Shown in pieces: positions 31,845-40,829 of a stretch of DNA of 53,074 nt. The notes beneath the pieces were generated by a model that worked only from the letters and a program-made list of their open reading frames with translations, did no database searches and was not told the origin of the DNA. Within the stretch, counting starts at the first letter, position 1, and every line of letters begins with the position of its first letter. The position numbers and the translations under genes are program-made. The stretch covers positions 1-53,074 of the forward strand of contig NZ_JALIFP010000027.1 in assembly GCF_022867885.1 (NCBI RefSeq), given 5' to 3'. This stretch comes from Lederbergia sp. NSJ-179. GTDB lineage: Bacteria; Bacillota; Bacilli; Bacillales; Bacillaceae_C.

Positions 31845-34391
31845 ATGAAAAAGTCAGTAGTGGTAAAAAAATCTGGACTTTTAAATAGATATCGAACAAT
31901 CCAACAAGGCATAGCTGCTGTTGAAGATGGTGGTATTGTTTATATCGAAAGTGGACAATATCAGGAGAATTTGTCAGTGGACAGCAGAAAGATCACCTTG
32001 ATAGGACGGGGTAATGTTCTTATTACTGGAACACAGAATTATCCTTTATTGAAGACTGCGGATGCAACCGTTAAGCTGCAAGGGATCACTTTTCATCAAA
32101 AAGGGCATTCAAATGCCATTTATGTGAAAGAAACATCAGTGATTGAAATAGAAGAGTGCACAATCGAAGGCGAGAATTATCCTGATGTCAAGACACCTTA
32201 TCCAGCCCTTTGGATTGGATTAGAGTCTACGGTGAAGGTAAAAAATAGTACGTTGATCGCCCATACCTCCAATAGTGTATACATTCAAGAATCCGATGTC
32301 ACGCTAGAAAATTGTGATATAAAAGGATTTGGGCTCTATGCTGATTTAGAAAGTAAATTGAACACAGTAAACATTAATATTAAAAATCCAAGTAGCTATG
32401 GTATCTATGCAAAAGAAGCCCGACTTCATTTAGAAACAATCAACATGACGGGCGGCGGTGTAGTTGTAATAATGGAAAATAGCCAAGGGTATATTCAAAA
32501 TCTAACCAGCAATCATACATATCGTGATGTTCTTCGCATTGACAAAAGTGAAGTGACTATTGAAAAAGGAGAAATCAAGCACTTTTGTGAAATGAAAAGT
32601 GAAGATAATAAAGCTAGTTATCCAGGCATTTCGATTAAAAATAACTCCTCTGTTAAAATTAAAGATTTCAATATTCATGATTCTCCTTTTGATGGGATTC
32701 AAGTTTACCAATCTCACTTAGAACTTTCCGATTCTACTATATCAAAGACGTTTATGGGCATATATATTCGCGAACAATCCACTGTAGAAATCGACAATTT
32801 AGAAGTCAATAAGACGGAATATAATGCGATAAGTATTGCAAATCAGTCAAAAGTTTCCATTCAAAATAGTACTTTTCATCAATGTGTGGATAAACATGAA
32901 AAAAACTACCCTGTTATTTTTATGAAGGAGCAAGGCAGCCTTGCTATTGAGAAAACGGTGATCAAAGAATCTTCAAATGATGCCATCTATATCGCTGAAC
33001 TACAGGATGCATATTTTCAAGACATTACCTTTGATGCTGTGAATACCGGTATTTACGCTCATAAATCAGTAGTAAACGCTGAGCAATTGACGATTAAGAA
33101 TTGCTTTAAAAATGCACTTATTCTTTTTGATTGTCAAGCAGCCATTAGCAATAGTTATATCGAGAATAATAATATAGAAAGTACCCCCACATATGAGGCA
33201 AATTCAGACGTACCAAAAGCAGTTGATGCGGCGCTAGCAATTGCTAATTCAAAAGTGACGCTGAATAGTCTTGATATTATAGATAAAACGGCTTCGATTT
33301 CTTTACGTGAGCGTAGCAAAGTCGAAGGAACATCACTTCGACTTTCAGGTGGCGTCTTCTCGCTAAATAGTGATTTAGAGGTCTCCTTCTTATCATTTAC
33401 AAACCTGGAAAAAGAGGCTATTCATTTCAAATTATTGATGGAATCCTCTGCAAAAGTGCAGTTTGATGATCCAGATATATCCATACTTCTGGCAAAGGAT
33501 ATTAATAGCTTTATGGAAACAAATTTAATACACCCGCCACACACGATTGTTCAGCATGATTTTGCTAGTAAGACTAGTCCGATGATGCCAACAAAAGAAC
33601 CTATCCAAGTAGAGATGAACAATACTGAGTCTCAGGCGCAGGAAAAGCATCAGGTAGACAAATTGATTGGACCTATTGCTTACAAAGAAAGCATGCAGCA
33701 ACTATTAAAAGAGATTTCGTTAGTGAAAATTCGCGCCACACAGGGGATCAAGTTACCACATCATTGGTTAATGTTATGGATACAAGAGGGAATGGACGAC
33801 CTGCAACCATTTATCGAGCAGACCCATCATTTGCTTCAACAAGTAGACTTATTTGGAGAAGAGGAGTTCTATCGTTTGTCAACAATGGCAACATTTCAGG
33901 AATTAACTCAAATCAAAAAAGGGTTACTATGGATTGATCAACTGGAAAACTTGCAAAATGACCCAGACCTTGTAGAATTACTACGAAAAAAAGCAATGGA
34001 CCCAGATGATGAAATCGTAATGATCTTTTCTGGAACAGAAGATAAAATCAAGCAATTGCAGACCTACGCTCCTGAATTATGGGAGAAAATAAACGATCAG
34101 GTAACATTTAGTATTTATACTGCAGAAGAAGTGGCAGAGATTGTCCGACAGAAACTTGTCACCCATCAATTTGTGTTTGATACATCCTTCTTGCGACAAG
34201 CAATTGAGGAAAATTATCCCAATGATACGGATGAAAGAATTAACAATTGGCCAGAAAAAATAGTAGAAGCTATTATTCAAGCACAATCCGAGCGCTTGTT
34301 AGAGGAAGGAAATCAACAATTTACGAAAGAGCAAATCGTGAGTTTAACACAAATGGATCTATTTAAAGGCGTAGTGGCAGCACCTCTATAG
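31845..34391 (+). CDS. Beta-helix protein fused to a degenerate AAA+ (CbxX/SpoVK-like) domain
   Basis: The 848-residue protein has no signal peptide. Residues about 15-570 are a right-handed parallel beta-helix, as shown by a pectate-lyase-like start (YRTIQQGIAAVEDGGIVYIE) and many rungs such as NAIYVKETSVIEIEECTIEG and GIYIREQSTVEIDNLEV. A polar linker follows. Residues about 605-848 align by pattern with CbxX/SpoVK AAA+ proteins: LIGPIAYKESMQQLLKEISL, a Walker-B-like GLLWIDQLENL near 696, IVMIFSGTEDKIKQLQ and the lid region. The P-loop GxxGxGKT is replaced by LMLWIQEGMDDLQ, so ATP hydrolysis is unlikely. It may be a cytoplasmic scaffold or adaptor. AGAGGAG lies 7 bases before the ATG, and a TATAAT box is at 31813. 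The gene is isolated. Confidence 0.75.
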   Translation: MKKSVVVKKSGLLNRYRTIQQGIAAVEDGGIVYIESGQYQENLSVDSRKITLIGRGNVLITGTQNYPLLKTADATVKLQGITFHQKGHSNAIYVKETSVIEIEECTIEGENYPDVKTPYPALWIGLESTVKVKNSTLIAHTSNSVYIQESDVTLENCDIKGFGLYADLESKLNTVNINIKNPSSYGIYAKEARLHLETINMTGGGVVVIMENSQGYIQNLTSNHTYRDVLRIDKSEVTIEKGEIKHFCEMKSEDNKASYPGISIKNNSSVKIKDFNIHDSPFDGIQVYQSHLELSDSTISKTFMGIYIREQSTVEIDNLEVNKTEYNAISIANQSKVSIQNSTFHQCVDKHEKNYPVIFMKEQGSLAIEKTVIKESSNDAIYIAELQDAYFQDITFDAVNTGIYAHKSVVNAEQLTIKNCFKNALILFDCQAAISNSYIENNNIESTPTYEANSDVPKAVDAALAIANSKVTLNSLDIIDKTASISLRERSKVEGTSLRLSGGVFSLNSDLEVSFLSFTNLEKEAIHFKLLMESSAKVQFDDPDISILLAKDINSFMETNLIHPPHTIVQHDFASKTSPMMPTKEPIQVEMNNTESQAQEKHQVDKLIGPIAYKESMQQLLKEISLVKIRATQGIKLPHHWLMLWIQEGMDDLQPFIEQTHHLLQQVDLFGEEEFYRLSTMATFQELTQIKKGLLWIDQLENLQNDPDLVELLRKKAMDPDDEIVMIFSGTEDKIKQLQTYAPELWEKINDQVTFSIYTAEEVAEIVRQKLVTHQFVFDTSFLRQAIEENYPNDTDERINNWPEKIVEAIIQAQSERLLEEGNQQFTKEQIVSLTQMDLFKGVVAAPL

Positions 34392-34649
34392 GAGTGTTTG
34401 AAAAGTGGGAACTACTTGATTGAAAGAAACACGCCAGCCTAGCTAAAGAATACAAGATTAATGGATGTGTTATGAAACGAGAATTAACGCTATTTTTATG
34501 CAAGACCCTATTAAGATAAATATTGATATTTGATACTTGTTTGAATTTTTGATATCATTAGTCAGAGAACAAAAGTTCGATAACGCTGAGATGCGCAAAG
34601 CGTTAGTAGCTTGTTAAAGTATATCAATGTGATTATGGAGGGATTATCT

Positions 34650-35153
34650 ATGTATGTAACGATTGCAGACTTTGTTAGAGAATGGAATTGGGAGGCAACG
34701 CTAACGCAAAAGGTTCTGGAAGGCTTAACTGATGATTCATTGAATCAAAAAGTTTATCCAGAAGGTCGTACATTAGGAAGAATTGTTTGGCATTTTACAA
34801 CAAATATTCCAGAGTATTTAGCACATTTCGGACTGAAAGTAGATGAAGTAGAAGATGCAAAAGATGTCCCTACCTCAGCTAAAGAAATTGCTGAAACATT
34901 TAAACATGTAAGTGCTTCTGCAATCAAAGCCATTGAAGAACAATGGACAGATGAGTCTTTGAATGAAGTGCAAACTGCATTTGGCAGAGAAGAAACAAAT
35001 GCACAAATTTTTATGGGGCTAATGAAGCATATTGTTCATCATCGTGGACAAGTTACAATTCTTATGCGTCAAGCTGGAATCAAACCTTCTGGGGTGTATG
35101 GCCCACCAAAAGAAGATTGGATTCACTTAGGTGTGGAAAATCCACCACTTTAA
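34650..35153 (+). CDS. DinB family protein
   Basis: The 167-residue protein has the DinB four-helix bundle with its metal triad: His in RIVWHFTTNIPEYL near residue 49, and the HHRGQ pair in MKHIVHHRGQVTILMRQAGI. The C-terminus SGVYGPPKEDW is typical of DinB proteins in Bacillus. The metal site may support thiol transfer; no substrate can be named. GGAGGG precedes the ATG at 34650 by 8 bases. It is distinct from the DinB protein at 9095. The 258 bases before it hold no gene. Confidence 0.85.
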   Translation: MYVTIADFVREWNWEATLTQKVLEGLTDDSLNQKVYPEGRTLGRIVWHFTTNIPEYLAHFGLKVDEVEDAKDVPTSAKEIAETFKHVSASAIKAIEEQWTDESLNEVQTAFGREETNAQIFMGLMKHIVHHRGQVTILMRQAGIKPSGVYGPPKEDWIHLGVENPPL

Positions 35154-35617
35154 TAGTATTATGGACAGCTCGTTAGGAATTCGAAAGGGAAATCTTTCCC
35201 TTATTTGACCTCTTATCTACACTAAAAGTTAACAGAGATGTTTGGTATGAATGATTTAATGCCGAGGAGATTTATATGAACCTTTGTATCCGTTTGTGGA
35301 ACCGCATCCATAGGATTTAGAACTTTTTAATACTGCGAGGAAATGGAGAAGGGATACCCAATCAGTGTGTGGAAAATCTACATTAAAGTACCTCTATGTA
35401 ATGGAGATATGTTAACGAGTATAAATGCAGAGGCAAAAAATAGGGTGAATTATTTATCTACTTTAGTGTTTGATTTAGAAGTCTGTAAATTGGGACGTGC
35501 TAGACAAGAATCCTATTTATATGGGGTTCTTTTTTTATTAAATAATATTAATCATGGTCCCAATCAGCCTCCTGTCAAATTCACCAGATGATTAGAAAAG
35601 GGTTTACAAATGGATAA
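35154..35617. other. Spacer with weak coding debris
   Basis: An AAGGGAA/TTTCCCTT hairpin near 35185-35202 may end the dinB transcript. An 82-codon frame at 35343-35591 has no ribosome binding site and no recognisable motif. A short readable stretch, DLYEPLYPFVEPHP, near 35270-35310 ends at a stop. I see no gene to support. Confidence 0.4.
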
Positions 35618-35845
35618 AGACGCATTTTTACTGCAGCAACCAGTCTTTCGGCTATGGCAGCTCCTGTTGGTTCCTTACTAGGTGGAAGTGTTGGTGCATG
35701 GATCGGAAGCGTCCTCGTCGTGACCTGTTCAGGGATTATTGTTTTAATTGTCGCCATATGTTGGCTGTTAAATGCGGAGGTTAGAAAGCTTCCTCCTACA
35801 AAATCTTTAGATGAAAATAGTCTAGTCATTCAAGGGGAAGGATAA
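35618..35845 (+). pseudogene. MFS transporter, C-terminal fragment
   Basis: The frame RRIFTAATSLSAMAAPVGSL, LGGSVGAWIGSVLVVTCSGI, IVLIVAICWLLNAEVRKLPP contains the last two membrane helices of a major facilitator protein. There is no start signal and nothing upstream continues it. Confidence 0.6.
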
Positions 35846-35942
35846 CCTATTTTTCTATATAAGCGCTGTTATAAAGGGGACTGAATATAGCTAAATGATA
35901 GCGTGATGAAACATCCGACAATATCTTTATTCGGAGGGACTT

Positions 35943-36419
35943 ATGGAAATGAAAGTAGAGTTAGTGAAGCAATTAATCAGAGAACAATTTCCCCAATGGA
36001 AGGAACTACATATTAAACCTGTGAAAAATGGTGGCCATGATAATCGTACGTTTCATTTAGGTGAAACGATGACGGTGCGATTACCAAGTGGGAAGGAATA
36101 TGAGCCACAAGTAAAGAAAGAAGCCAGATGGTTGAATTTATTAGTGCAAAATGGACATTTATCAGGGGTGATTGATTTCGGTATTTTGGGTGTCGGTGAT
36201 CCTGCTTGCGATTTTGCGATGGCTTGGACCTTTTTTGATCGAACGAGTAGACAAGTATTTAAGAAACAGATGGATGTTGACGAGGGAACGTGGAATCGCG
36301 CAAAAGGCTGGGCTTTATGGAAAGCGTTAATCACATATCATCATGACGAGAAGAAAATGAGAGAGCATGCACAAGCCACGATCAAAGAAATTTTAGCAGA
36401 TGAGGACGATCGCGAGTAG
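35943..36419 (+). CDS. Aminoglycoside phosphotransferase-like protein with internal deletion
   Basis: The 158-residue product begins like a normal APH/ChoK-family protein: QFPQWKELHIKPVKNGGHDN, FHLGETMTVRLPSGKEYEPQ, KKEARWLNLL. It then jumps after residue 68 directly to NGHLSGVIDFGILGVGDPAC, DFAMAWTFF and AKGWALWKALITYHH, which lie near the end of full-length homologues of about 300 residues. The roughly 140 missing residues include the catalytic HGDxxxxN loop, so the protein cannot phosphorylate substrate. The reading frame is kept. GGAGGG precedes the ATG. It is most simply a deletion derivative. Confidence 0.8.
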   Translation: MEMKVELVKQLIREQFPQWKELHIKPVKNGGHDNRTFHLGETMTVRLPSGKEYEPQVKKEARWLNLLVQNGHLSGVIDFGILGVGDPACDFAMAWTFFDRTSRQVFKKQMDVDEGTWNRAKGWALWKALITYHHDEKKMREHAQATIKEILADEDDRE

Positions 36420-36497
36420 AGAGAAAATTGGCATCCACAGAAGGCTACTTTTTGATAATAAAAGATGGCCATCGTTTCTTGAGATACCATTCTATAA

Positions 36498-37259
36498 TTA
36501 CTTCTTGTTTGATGTTTTTCTCCCAGATAAAAACCATCCAATTACGGCAATGCAGATAAGGACACCCCAAAAGACAATCGTCCAAACGGTACTATGTGGG
36601 AAAGCCTCTGGCAATATCCCCACATTTTTATGAGAAAGAGTTATGACAGCCAATTTCACTCCAACCCATGCAACGATTAGGAAAGCTACTGTTTCTAAGC
36701 CAGGGCGCTTATCTAAAAGTTGCACAAACCAGTTTGCTGCGAATTTAATTAAAATTAACCCGGCGATTGTACCAATTACAATAACGGCAAATTTCCCTCC
36801 ATCTAATCCACCAATTTGCGGTAATGTTGTATCGGGTAATGTGACAGCAAGTGCAACAGCCGCAAGGACAGAGTCAATAGCAAAGGCAATGTCGGCGACA
36901 CCGATTTTTGCTACGGTCGGCCAAAAATCGGGCCTGCCTTTATTAGTACGGTTATCTTTTTGTTTTGCTTCCGATTGGAAAAATTTTTTATAAATATGCT
37001 TCCCACCTATGTAGATAAGGTAGGCTGCACCGATCGCCTGAACCTGCCAAACATTTGCCATAAAGGAGATGAGGAAGATCGAAATAATCCGAAAAATAAA
37101 GGCACCCAAAATACCATAATTAATGGCTCGCTTTTTTTGTTTATCAGGTAAATGCTTTGCGATAACGGCAATCACTAGAGCGTTATCAGCAGACAGTATC
37201 CCTTCTAGACCAATTAATATTAATAATGTCCATCCGTACTCCAACCAAATTGAATTCAT
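36498..37259 (-). CDS. TerC-family membrane protein (manganese export type)
   Basis: The 253-residue protein has seven membrane helices with the TerC signatures LEGILSADNALVIAVIAKHL near residue 20 and ADIAFAIDSVLAAVAL near residue 122; the paired Asp residues are thought to line a metal site. AAGGAGG precedes the ATG by 6 bases. B. subtilis relatives (YceF/MeeF and YkoY/MeeY) export manganese to extracytoplasmic enzymes. I looked for a yybP-ykoY manganese riboswitch upstream and did not see one. It is a single gene. Confidence 0.88.
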   Translation of the reverse strand: MNSIWLEYGWTLLILIGLEGILSADNALVIAVIAKHLPDKQKKRAINYGILGAFIFRIISIFLISFMANVWQVQAIGAAYLIYIGGKHIYKKFFQSEAKQKDNRTNKGRPDFWPTVAKIGVADIAFAIDSVLAAVALAVTLPDTTLPQIGGLDGGKFAVIVIGTIAGLILIKFAANWFVQLLDKRPGLETVAFLIVAWVGVKLAVITLSHKNVGILPEAFPHSTVWTIVFWGVLICIAVIGWFLSGRKTSNKK

Positions 37260-37540
37260 ATAAAACCTCCTTCATAGCGATCGCTTATCATATAGTATGA
37301 GATAGTGCTTTAAAAAAATGCAGTAAGTTTTCTTAGGAGAAAATGGCAGATAATGAATCGCTGGTGCATTGTCTGGAAAGAGGCTAATTTTTCTATATGA
37401 CCACTACCTGTTAATTCATGTAAAGTTTCACAGTTGCCAGCAAAAATATCCAGAAAAAGATGTACGTTAGGGGCTATAAACAATTAACTTTTTTCGATAT
37501 ACTTAGAAAATATTCTAGTAAGTACAGGAAGTGGTTCGGT

Positions 37541-38353
37541 ATGAAGGATCCTTTACGATCAGATTGTTTAAATTGTTTCGGGTTATGTTGTGTAGCGTTG
37601 CCATATGCTAAGTCGGCGGATTTTCCTTTCAATAAAGAGGGCGGAAAACCGTGTAGGAATTTATGCTCCAATCATCTCTGTTCGATTCACAGCGAGCTGA
37701 GAGAGAAGGGCTTTCGGGGGTGTGTGTCCTATGAATGCTTTGGTGCTGGACAACATGTTTCACAGAATTTATATAAAGGAAAAGACTGGCGAGCAGATGG
37801 GGAAAATGCTCAAGAAATGTTTGCCGTATTTCCTCTTGTGCAACAACTTCATGAGATGCTTTGGTATCTAAGGCAGGCTATGGCATTAAAGGAGACTCAA
37901 GTTTTACATACTGATTTGGAAAAAATGTATGAGGAGACGGTTGAACGAACTGTACAAACGCCAAAAGAAATTTTAGAAATGGATATGGTAGAACATCGAA
38001 GTAAAGTAAATGTATTGTTAATCGAGACGAGTAGATTGTATCGAGCAGACTTCCTTAAAAAAAGTAAAAAGAAAAGAATGAATAAAGGCTTGGACTACTT
38101 AGGCGCAAACCTGACAGGGCTGAAATTGCAAGGGGAAGATCTTCGGGGAACTCTATTGATTGCAGCAAACCTAAGCCATAGTGATCTGAGAAAGGCCGAT
38201 TTTATTGGAGCAGATCTTAGAGACGCAGAGTTAAGTGGAGCTAACTTATCTGATGCCCTCTTTCTTACCCAGGCACAAATCAACTCGACGAAAGGAAATA
38301 TTCACACCAAAATACCGAGCTATTTAGATAGACCAAGTCATTGGCTGAACTGA
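37541..38353 (+). CDS. Cys-rich plus pentapeptide-repeat protein (YybG-like)
   Basis: The 270-residue protein opens with a cysteine-rich domain (SDCLNCFGLCCVALPYAKS, CRNLCSNHLCSIH, GFRGCVSYECFGAG) that could bind metal or an iron-sulfur cluster. A helical middle (residues about 100-195) follows, then pentapeptide repeats A(D/N)LxX (LGANLTGLKLQGEDLRGTL, AANLSHSDLRKADF, GADLRDAELSGANLSDALF) forming a right-handed quadrilateral helix. The order recalls B. subtilis YybG. Function is unknown. The ATG at 37541 follows AGGAAG; an ATG at 37460 would add 27 residues. Confidence 0.7.
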   Translation: MKDPLRSDCLNCFGLCCVALPYAKSADFPFNKEGGKPCRNLCSNHLCSIHSELREKGFRGCVSYECFGAGQHVSQNLYKGKDWRADGENAQEMFAVFPLVQQLHEMLWYLRQAMALKETQVLHTDLEKMYEETVERTVQTPKEILEMDMVEHRSKVNVLLIETSRLYRADFLKKSKKKRMNKGLDYLGANLTGLKLQGEDLRGTLLIAANLSHSDLRKADFIGADLRDAELSGANLSDALFLTQAQINSTKGNIHTKIPSYLDRPSHWLN

Positions 38354-38492
38354 ATGTAGCTAAAAATGTTAGCTAATGCGATACTATCTCATATTCAATA
38401 TGCGTAATTTGTAATAGTTTTTTTTCATTTCCTTTTACAGGCTCTAAATACGTCAGTAGACATTCAATGAATACGGGAAGGAGAGACGCAAT

Positions 38493-38942
38493 ATGACTGG
38501 AACAAAGATTAGTATGGAAGAGGCTCATTTAGCAGGGATTGATGTGAATTTTGAACGGATGGAAAATGGAGAGAAACGCTTTAGATTGGTGGGTACTGAT
38601 GGAAGCTCTTATTGTCGGACGATCGCTTCAGAACGAGGGGGCTGGCAAAATAGTCATTACCATAAATCAGCATCTGAATTTTATATTGTTCAATCTGGCT
38701 GGATTGTCTATGCGGAAATCAGTTCAAAAGGAGCCTTGAATATAAGCTTTCTCCAAGAAGAAGAAAGTGTAACTGTCAAACCTTTTGTTCATCATAATAT
38801 CTATTTGCCTCCTCATGCCGTCATCCATACGATTAAATATGGTGATGGAAGTACTGTTATTGATTGGTTTCCTTCAAAGGAATTAGATCAATATACTCAA
38901 AAACTTGCAGAGGATGATCTGCTTAAGATGAGTAAGAACTAA
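38493..38942 (+). CDS. Cupin-fold protein
   Basis: The 149-residue protein has a cupin motif 1, GWQNSHYHKSASEFYIVQSG, with two His and a Glu in metal-binding spacing, and a motif 2 around VKPFVHHNIYLPPHAVIHT. It is a single-domain cupin. It could be an isomerase, dioxygenase or sugar-binding protein; the substrate is unknown. GGAAGGAGAG lies upstream of the ATG. Confidence 0.7.
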   Translation: MTGTKISMEEAHLAGIDVNFERMENGEKRFRLVGTDGSSYCRTIASERGGWQNSHYHKSASEFYIVQSGWIVYAEISSKGALNISFLQEEESVTVKPFVHHNIYLPPHAVIHTIKYGDGSTVIDWFPSKELDQYTQKLAEDDLLKMSKN

Positions 38943-39015
38943 CAATGAAGTGATGGTGTGGATTGAATGATTACCGAGATGAATCTGTTAGGGAGAGACA
39001 TGGATGGGGTATATT

Positions 39016-39453
39016 ATGGAGTTGAGAAAAATAGTTGGCAGTCGCCCACTTATAATGGTTGGGGCATGTGTGCTTCTACTAAATAACGACAAAGAAATAT
39101 TATTACAGCTGCGAAAGGATAATCATAGCTGGGGACTGGCTGGTGGTTCTTTGGAGCCAGGTGAAAGCCTGGAACAAGCAGCTAAGAGAGAATTGTTCGA
39201 GGAGACTGGTTTGAAAGCAAAAAAACTACAGCTATTTCATGTTTTTTCTGGAGAAAACTTTTATTACCAATATCCTCATGGTGATGAAGTCTATAATGTC
39301 ATAACCGTATACCTTTGTAATGATTATGAGGGAGAGCTACAAAATGATGAAAGGGAAGTTCAGGACTTATCATTTTTTGATATGAATAAACTGCCGTCTA
39401 ATCTGAGTCCACCTGATGTTCCTATTTTGGAATATTATCGGAGAATGTACTGA
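39016..39453 (+). CDS. Nudix hydrolase
   Basis: The 145-residue protein has a complete Nudix box: GGSLEPGE at its start and AAKRELFEETGL at its end, with the REx2EE glutamates that bind magnesium. It cleaves nucleoside diphosphates linked to another moiety. The N-terminal GSRPLIMVGACVLLLNNDKE strand and C-terminal PPDVPILEYY are typical of small Bacillus Nudix proteins. ATG 39016 is preceded by TGGGGT, a weak site; an in-frame start at 39004 is possible. Confidence 0.88.
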   Translation: MELRKIVGSRPLIMVGACVLLLNNDKEILLQLRKDNHSWGLAGGSLEPGESLEQAAKRELFEETGLKAKKLQLFHVFSGENFYYQYPHGDEVYNVITVYLCNDYEGELQNDEREVQDLSFFDMNKLPSNLSPPDVPILEYYRRMY

Positions 39454-39607
39454 CCTGTGTCCTCTAAGCAAAAGAATGAGCCTAAGTCAACTATATAAGA
39501 TGTAAGAGATCATGGAGGGTAGCTTGTTATTCTAAACGAGAAGGATAGTTAAGAAGAGTCCAAAAGATTAATCTAAATAAACATCATATTATTCAGGAGG
39601 GAGTTAC

Positions 39608-40138
39608 TTGCAATTTTTTATCGGAATTGTTCCTTCGATTGAATACAAACTAAAAATAATAGAATTTCAACAAAGATGGAAAAATAATATTATTACAGAA
39701 GCGGTTGAACCCCATATAACCCTTAAGGCACAAGGTGGTTTAACACCTGATATAAAATGGATAAGTAAAGTCAAAGAAGTTTGTAGTCAATTTCAATCAT
39801 TTCAAATATCGTTAAGTAAACCAATGTTCTTTGGTGATGACGTTGTTTATCTAAGTGTAAATTCAAAAGAACTATATACATTGCATAATAGGATTGTGAG
39901 AAAAATTTCCCCTACAAACGATTTAATTAAAAAGTATTTTGAACTAGATGATTTTGTACCACATTTGACTTTGGGACAAACATATTACGGTTTAACAAAA
40001 CATGAACTTAGAGATATGGCAAAGTTGGCGAAAAAAGAGCTCAGTCCCTTTCCAACTTTTGCGGTTAGCTTTATAAGGGTTTATAAAGAAATTGAAACAA
40101 ATAAATACGAAAAGTATTTAGATATTCCGTTTAGTTAA
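39608..40138 (+). CDS. 2'-5' RNA ligase family protein (2H phosphoesterase)
   Basis: The 176-residue protein shows the two HxT motifs of the 2H superfamily: EPHITLKAQGG near residue 36 and VPHLTLGQTYYG near residue 118. These histidines catalyse hydrolysis or ligation at 2',3'-cyclic phosphates in RNA or nucleotides. Length matches bacterial ThpR/YjcG-type proteins. The TTG start is supported by AGGAGGG 6 bases upstream; no ATG fits. Confidence 0.85.
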   Translation: MQFFIGIVPSIEYKLKIIEFQQRWKNNIITEAVEPHITLKAQGGLTPDIKWISKVKEVCSQFQSFQISLSKPMFFGDDVVYLSVNSKELYTLHNRIVRKISPTNDLIKKYFELDDFVPHLTLGQTYYGLTKHELRDMAKLAKKELSPFPTFAVSFIRVYKEIETNKYEKYLDIPFS

Positions 40139-40178
40139 ATAAGCATTTAGGACCATAAGCACAAGGAGAGAGTCGTAA

Positions 40179-40798
40179 ATGGAAAATGAGCGATTAAAAA
40201 TTTTTGATGAAGACAGAGAGCAGATAGGTGTTGCTACTCGTGAAGAGGTCCATCGGATTGGGTATTGGCACGAAGTTTTCCATTGTTGGTTTATTAGCAA
40301 TGAAATGGGGATCGATTATATCTATTTGCAACTCCGTAGTGAAACCAAGAAGGAATACCCCAATCTTTTGGATATTACCGTTGCGGGACATTTACTGGAG
40401 AATGAAACCGTTCAAGGTGGTGTAAGAGAGATTGAAGAAGAAGTGGGAATTGATATTTCCTTTCAAGAATTAGAGCCGTTGGGGGTAATGGAATATTGTT
40501 TAATAAAAGATAATTTTATAGATAAGGAACTAGCAAATGTATTTCTATATAGATGTGACAGTTCCTTTGACGACTTTACTCTTCAAGAAGAAGAGGTTGC
40601 AGGGATTGTCAAAGTTGAACTAATAATTTTATGGAGCTTTGGTGTTGTGAAAGAGACACAATTGATATAAAAGGGTTTAGAATGAATAAAGAAGGAAATA
40701 AAATCCTTTTCGATGAGAGTGTAGGACGGGATCGGTTTGTTTCTTACCAAAATAAATTTTATAGGACCGTTATTCAAAAAATTAAAGACAAGATATAA
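40179..40798 (+). pseudogene. IDI-like Nudix hydrolase with a C-terminal frameshift
   Basis: The first part is a Nudix hydrolase like isopentenyl-diphosphate isomerase or YfcD: EQIGVATREEVHRIGYWHEV, FHCWFI, TVAGHLLENETVQGGVREIE followed by EEVGI. After VAGIVKVEL the frame ends at 40670 as LIILWSFG. Adding one A near 40622 restores NNFMELWCCERDTIDI and then GRDRFVSYQNKFYRTVIQKI, ending at 40798, which gives about 206 residues, normal for this group. The Nudix core is present in the broken frame, so some activity is conceivable. The lesion lies in an A/T-rich stretch and could be a sequencing error. Confidence 0.75.
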
Positions 40799-40829
40799 TA
40801 GATCTGGAGTGAACTGACGATCGCTATTG

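Noticed and set aside
35343-35591. Gene of 82 codons
   Set aside because: No start signal, unrecognisable text, and it lies in debris between pseudogenes.
37260-37459. yybP-ykoY manganese riboswitch before the TerC gene
   Set aside because: The conserved loops of that riboswitch are not visible in the minus-strand leader.
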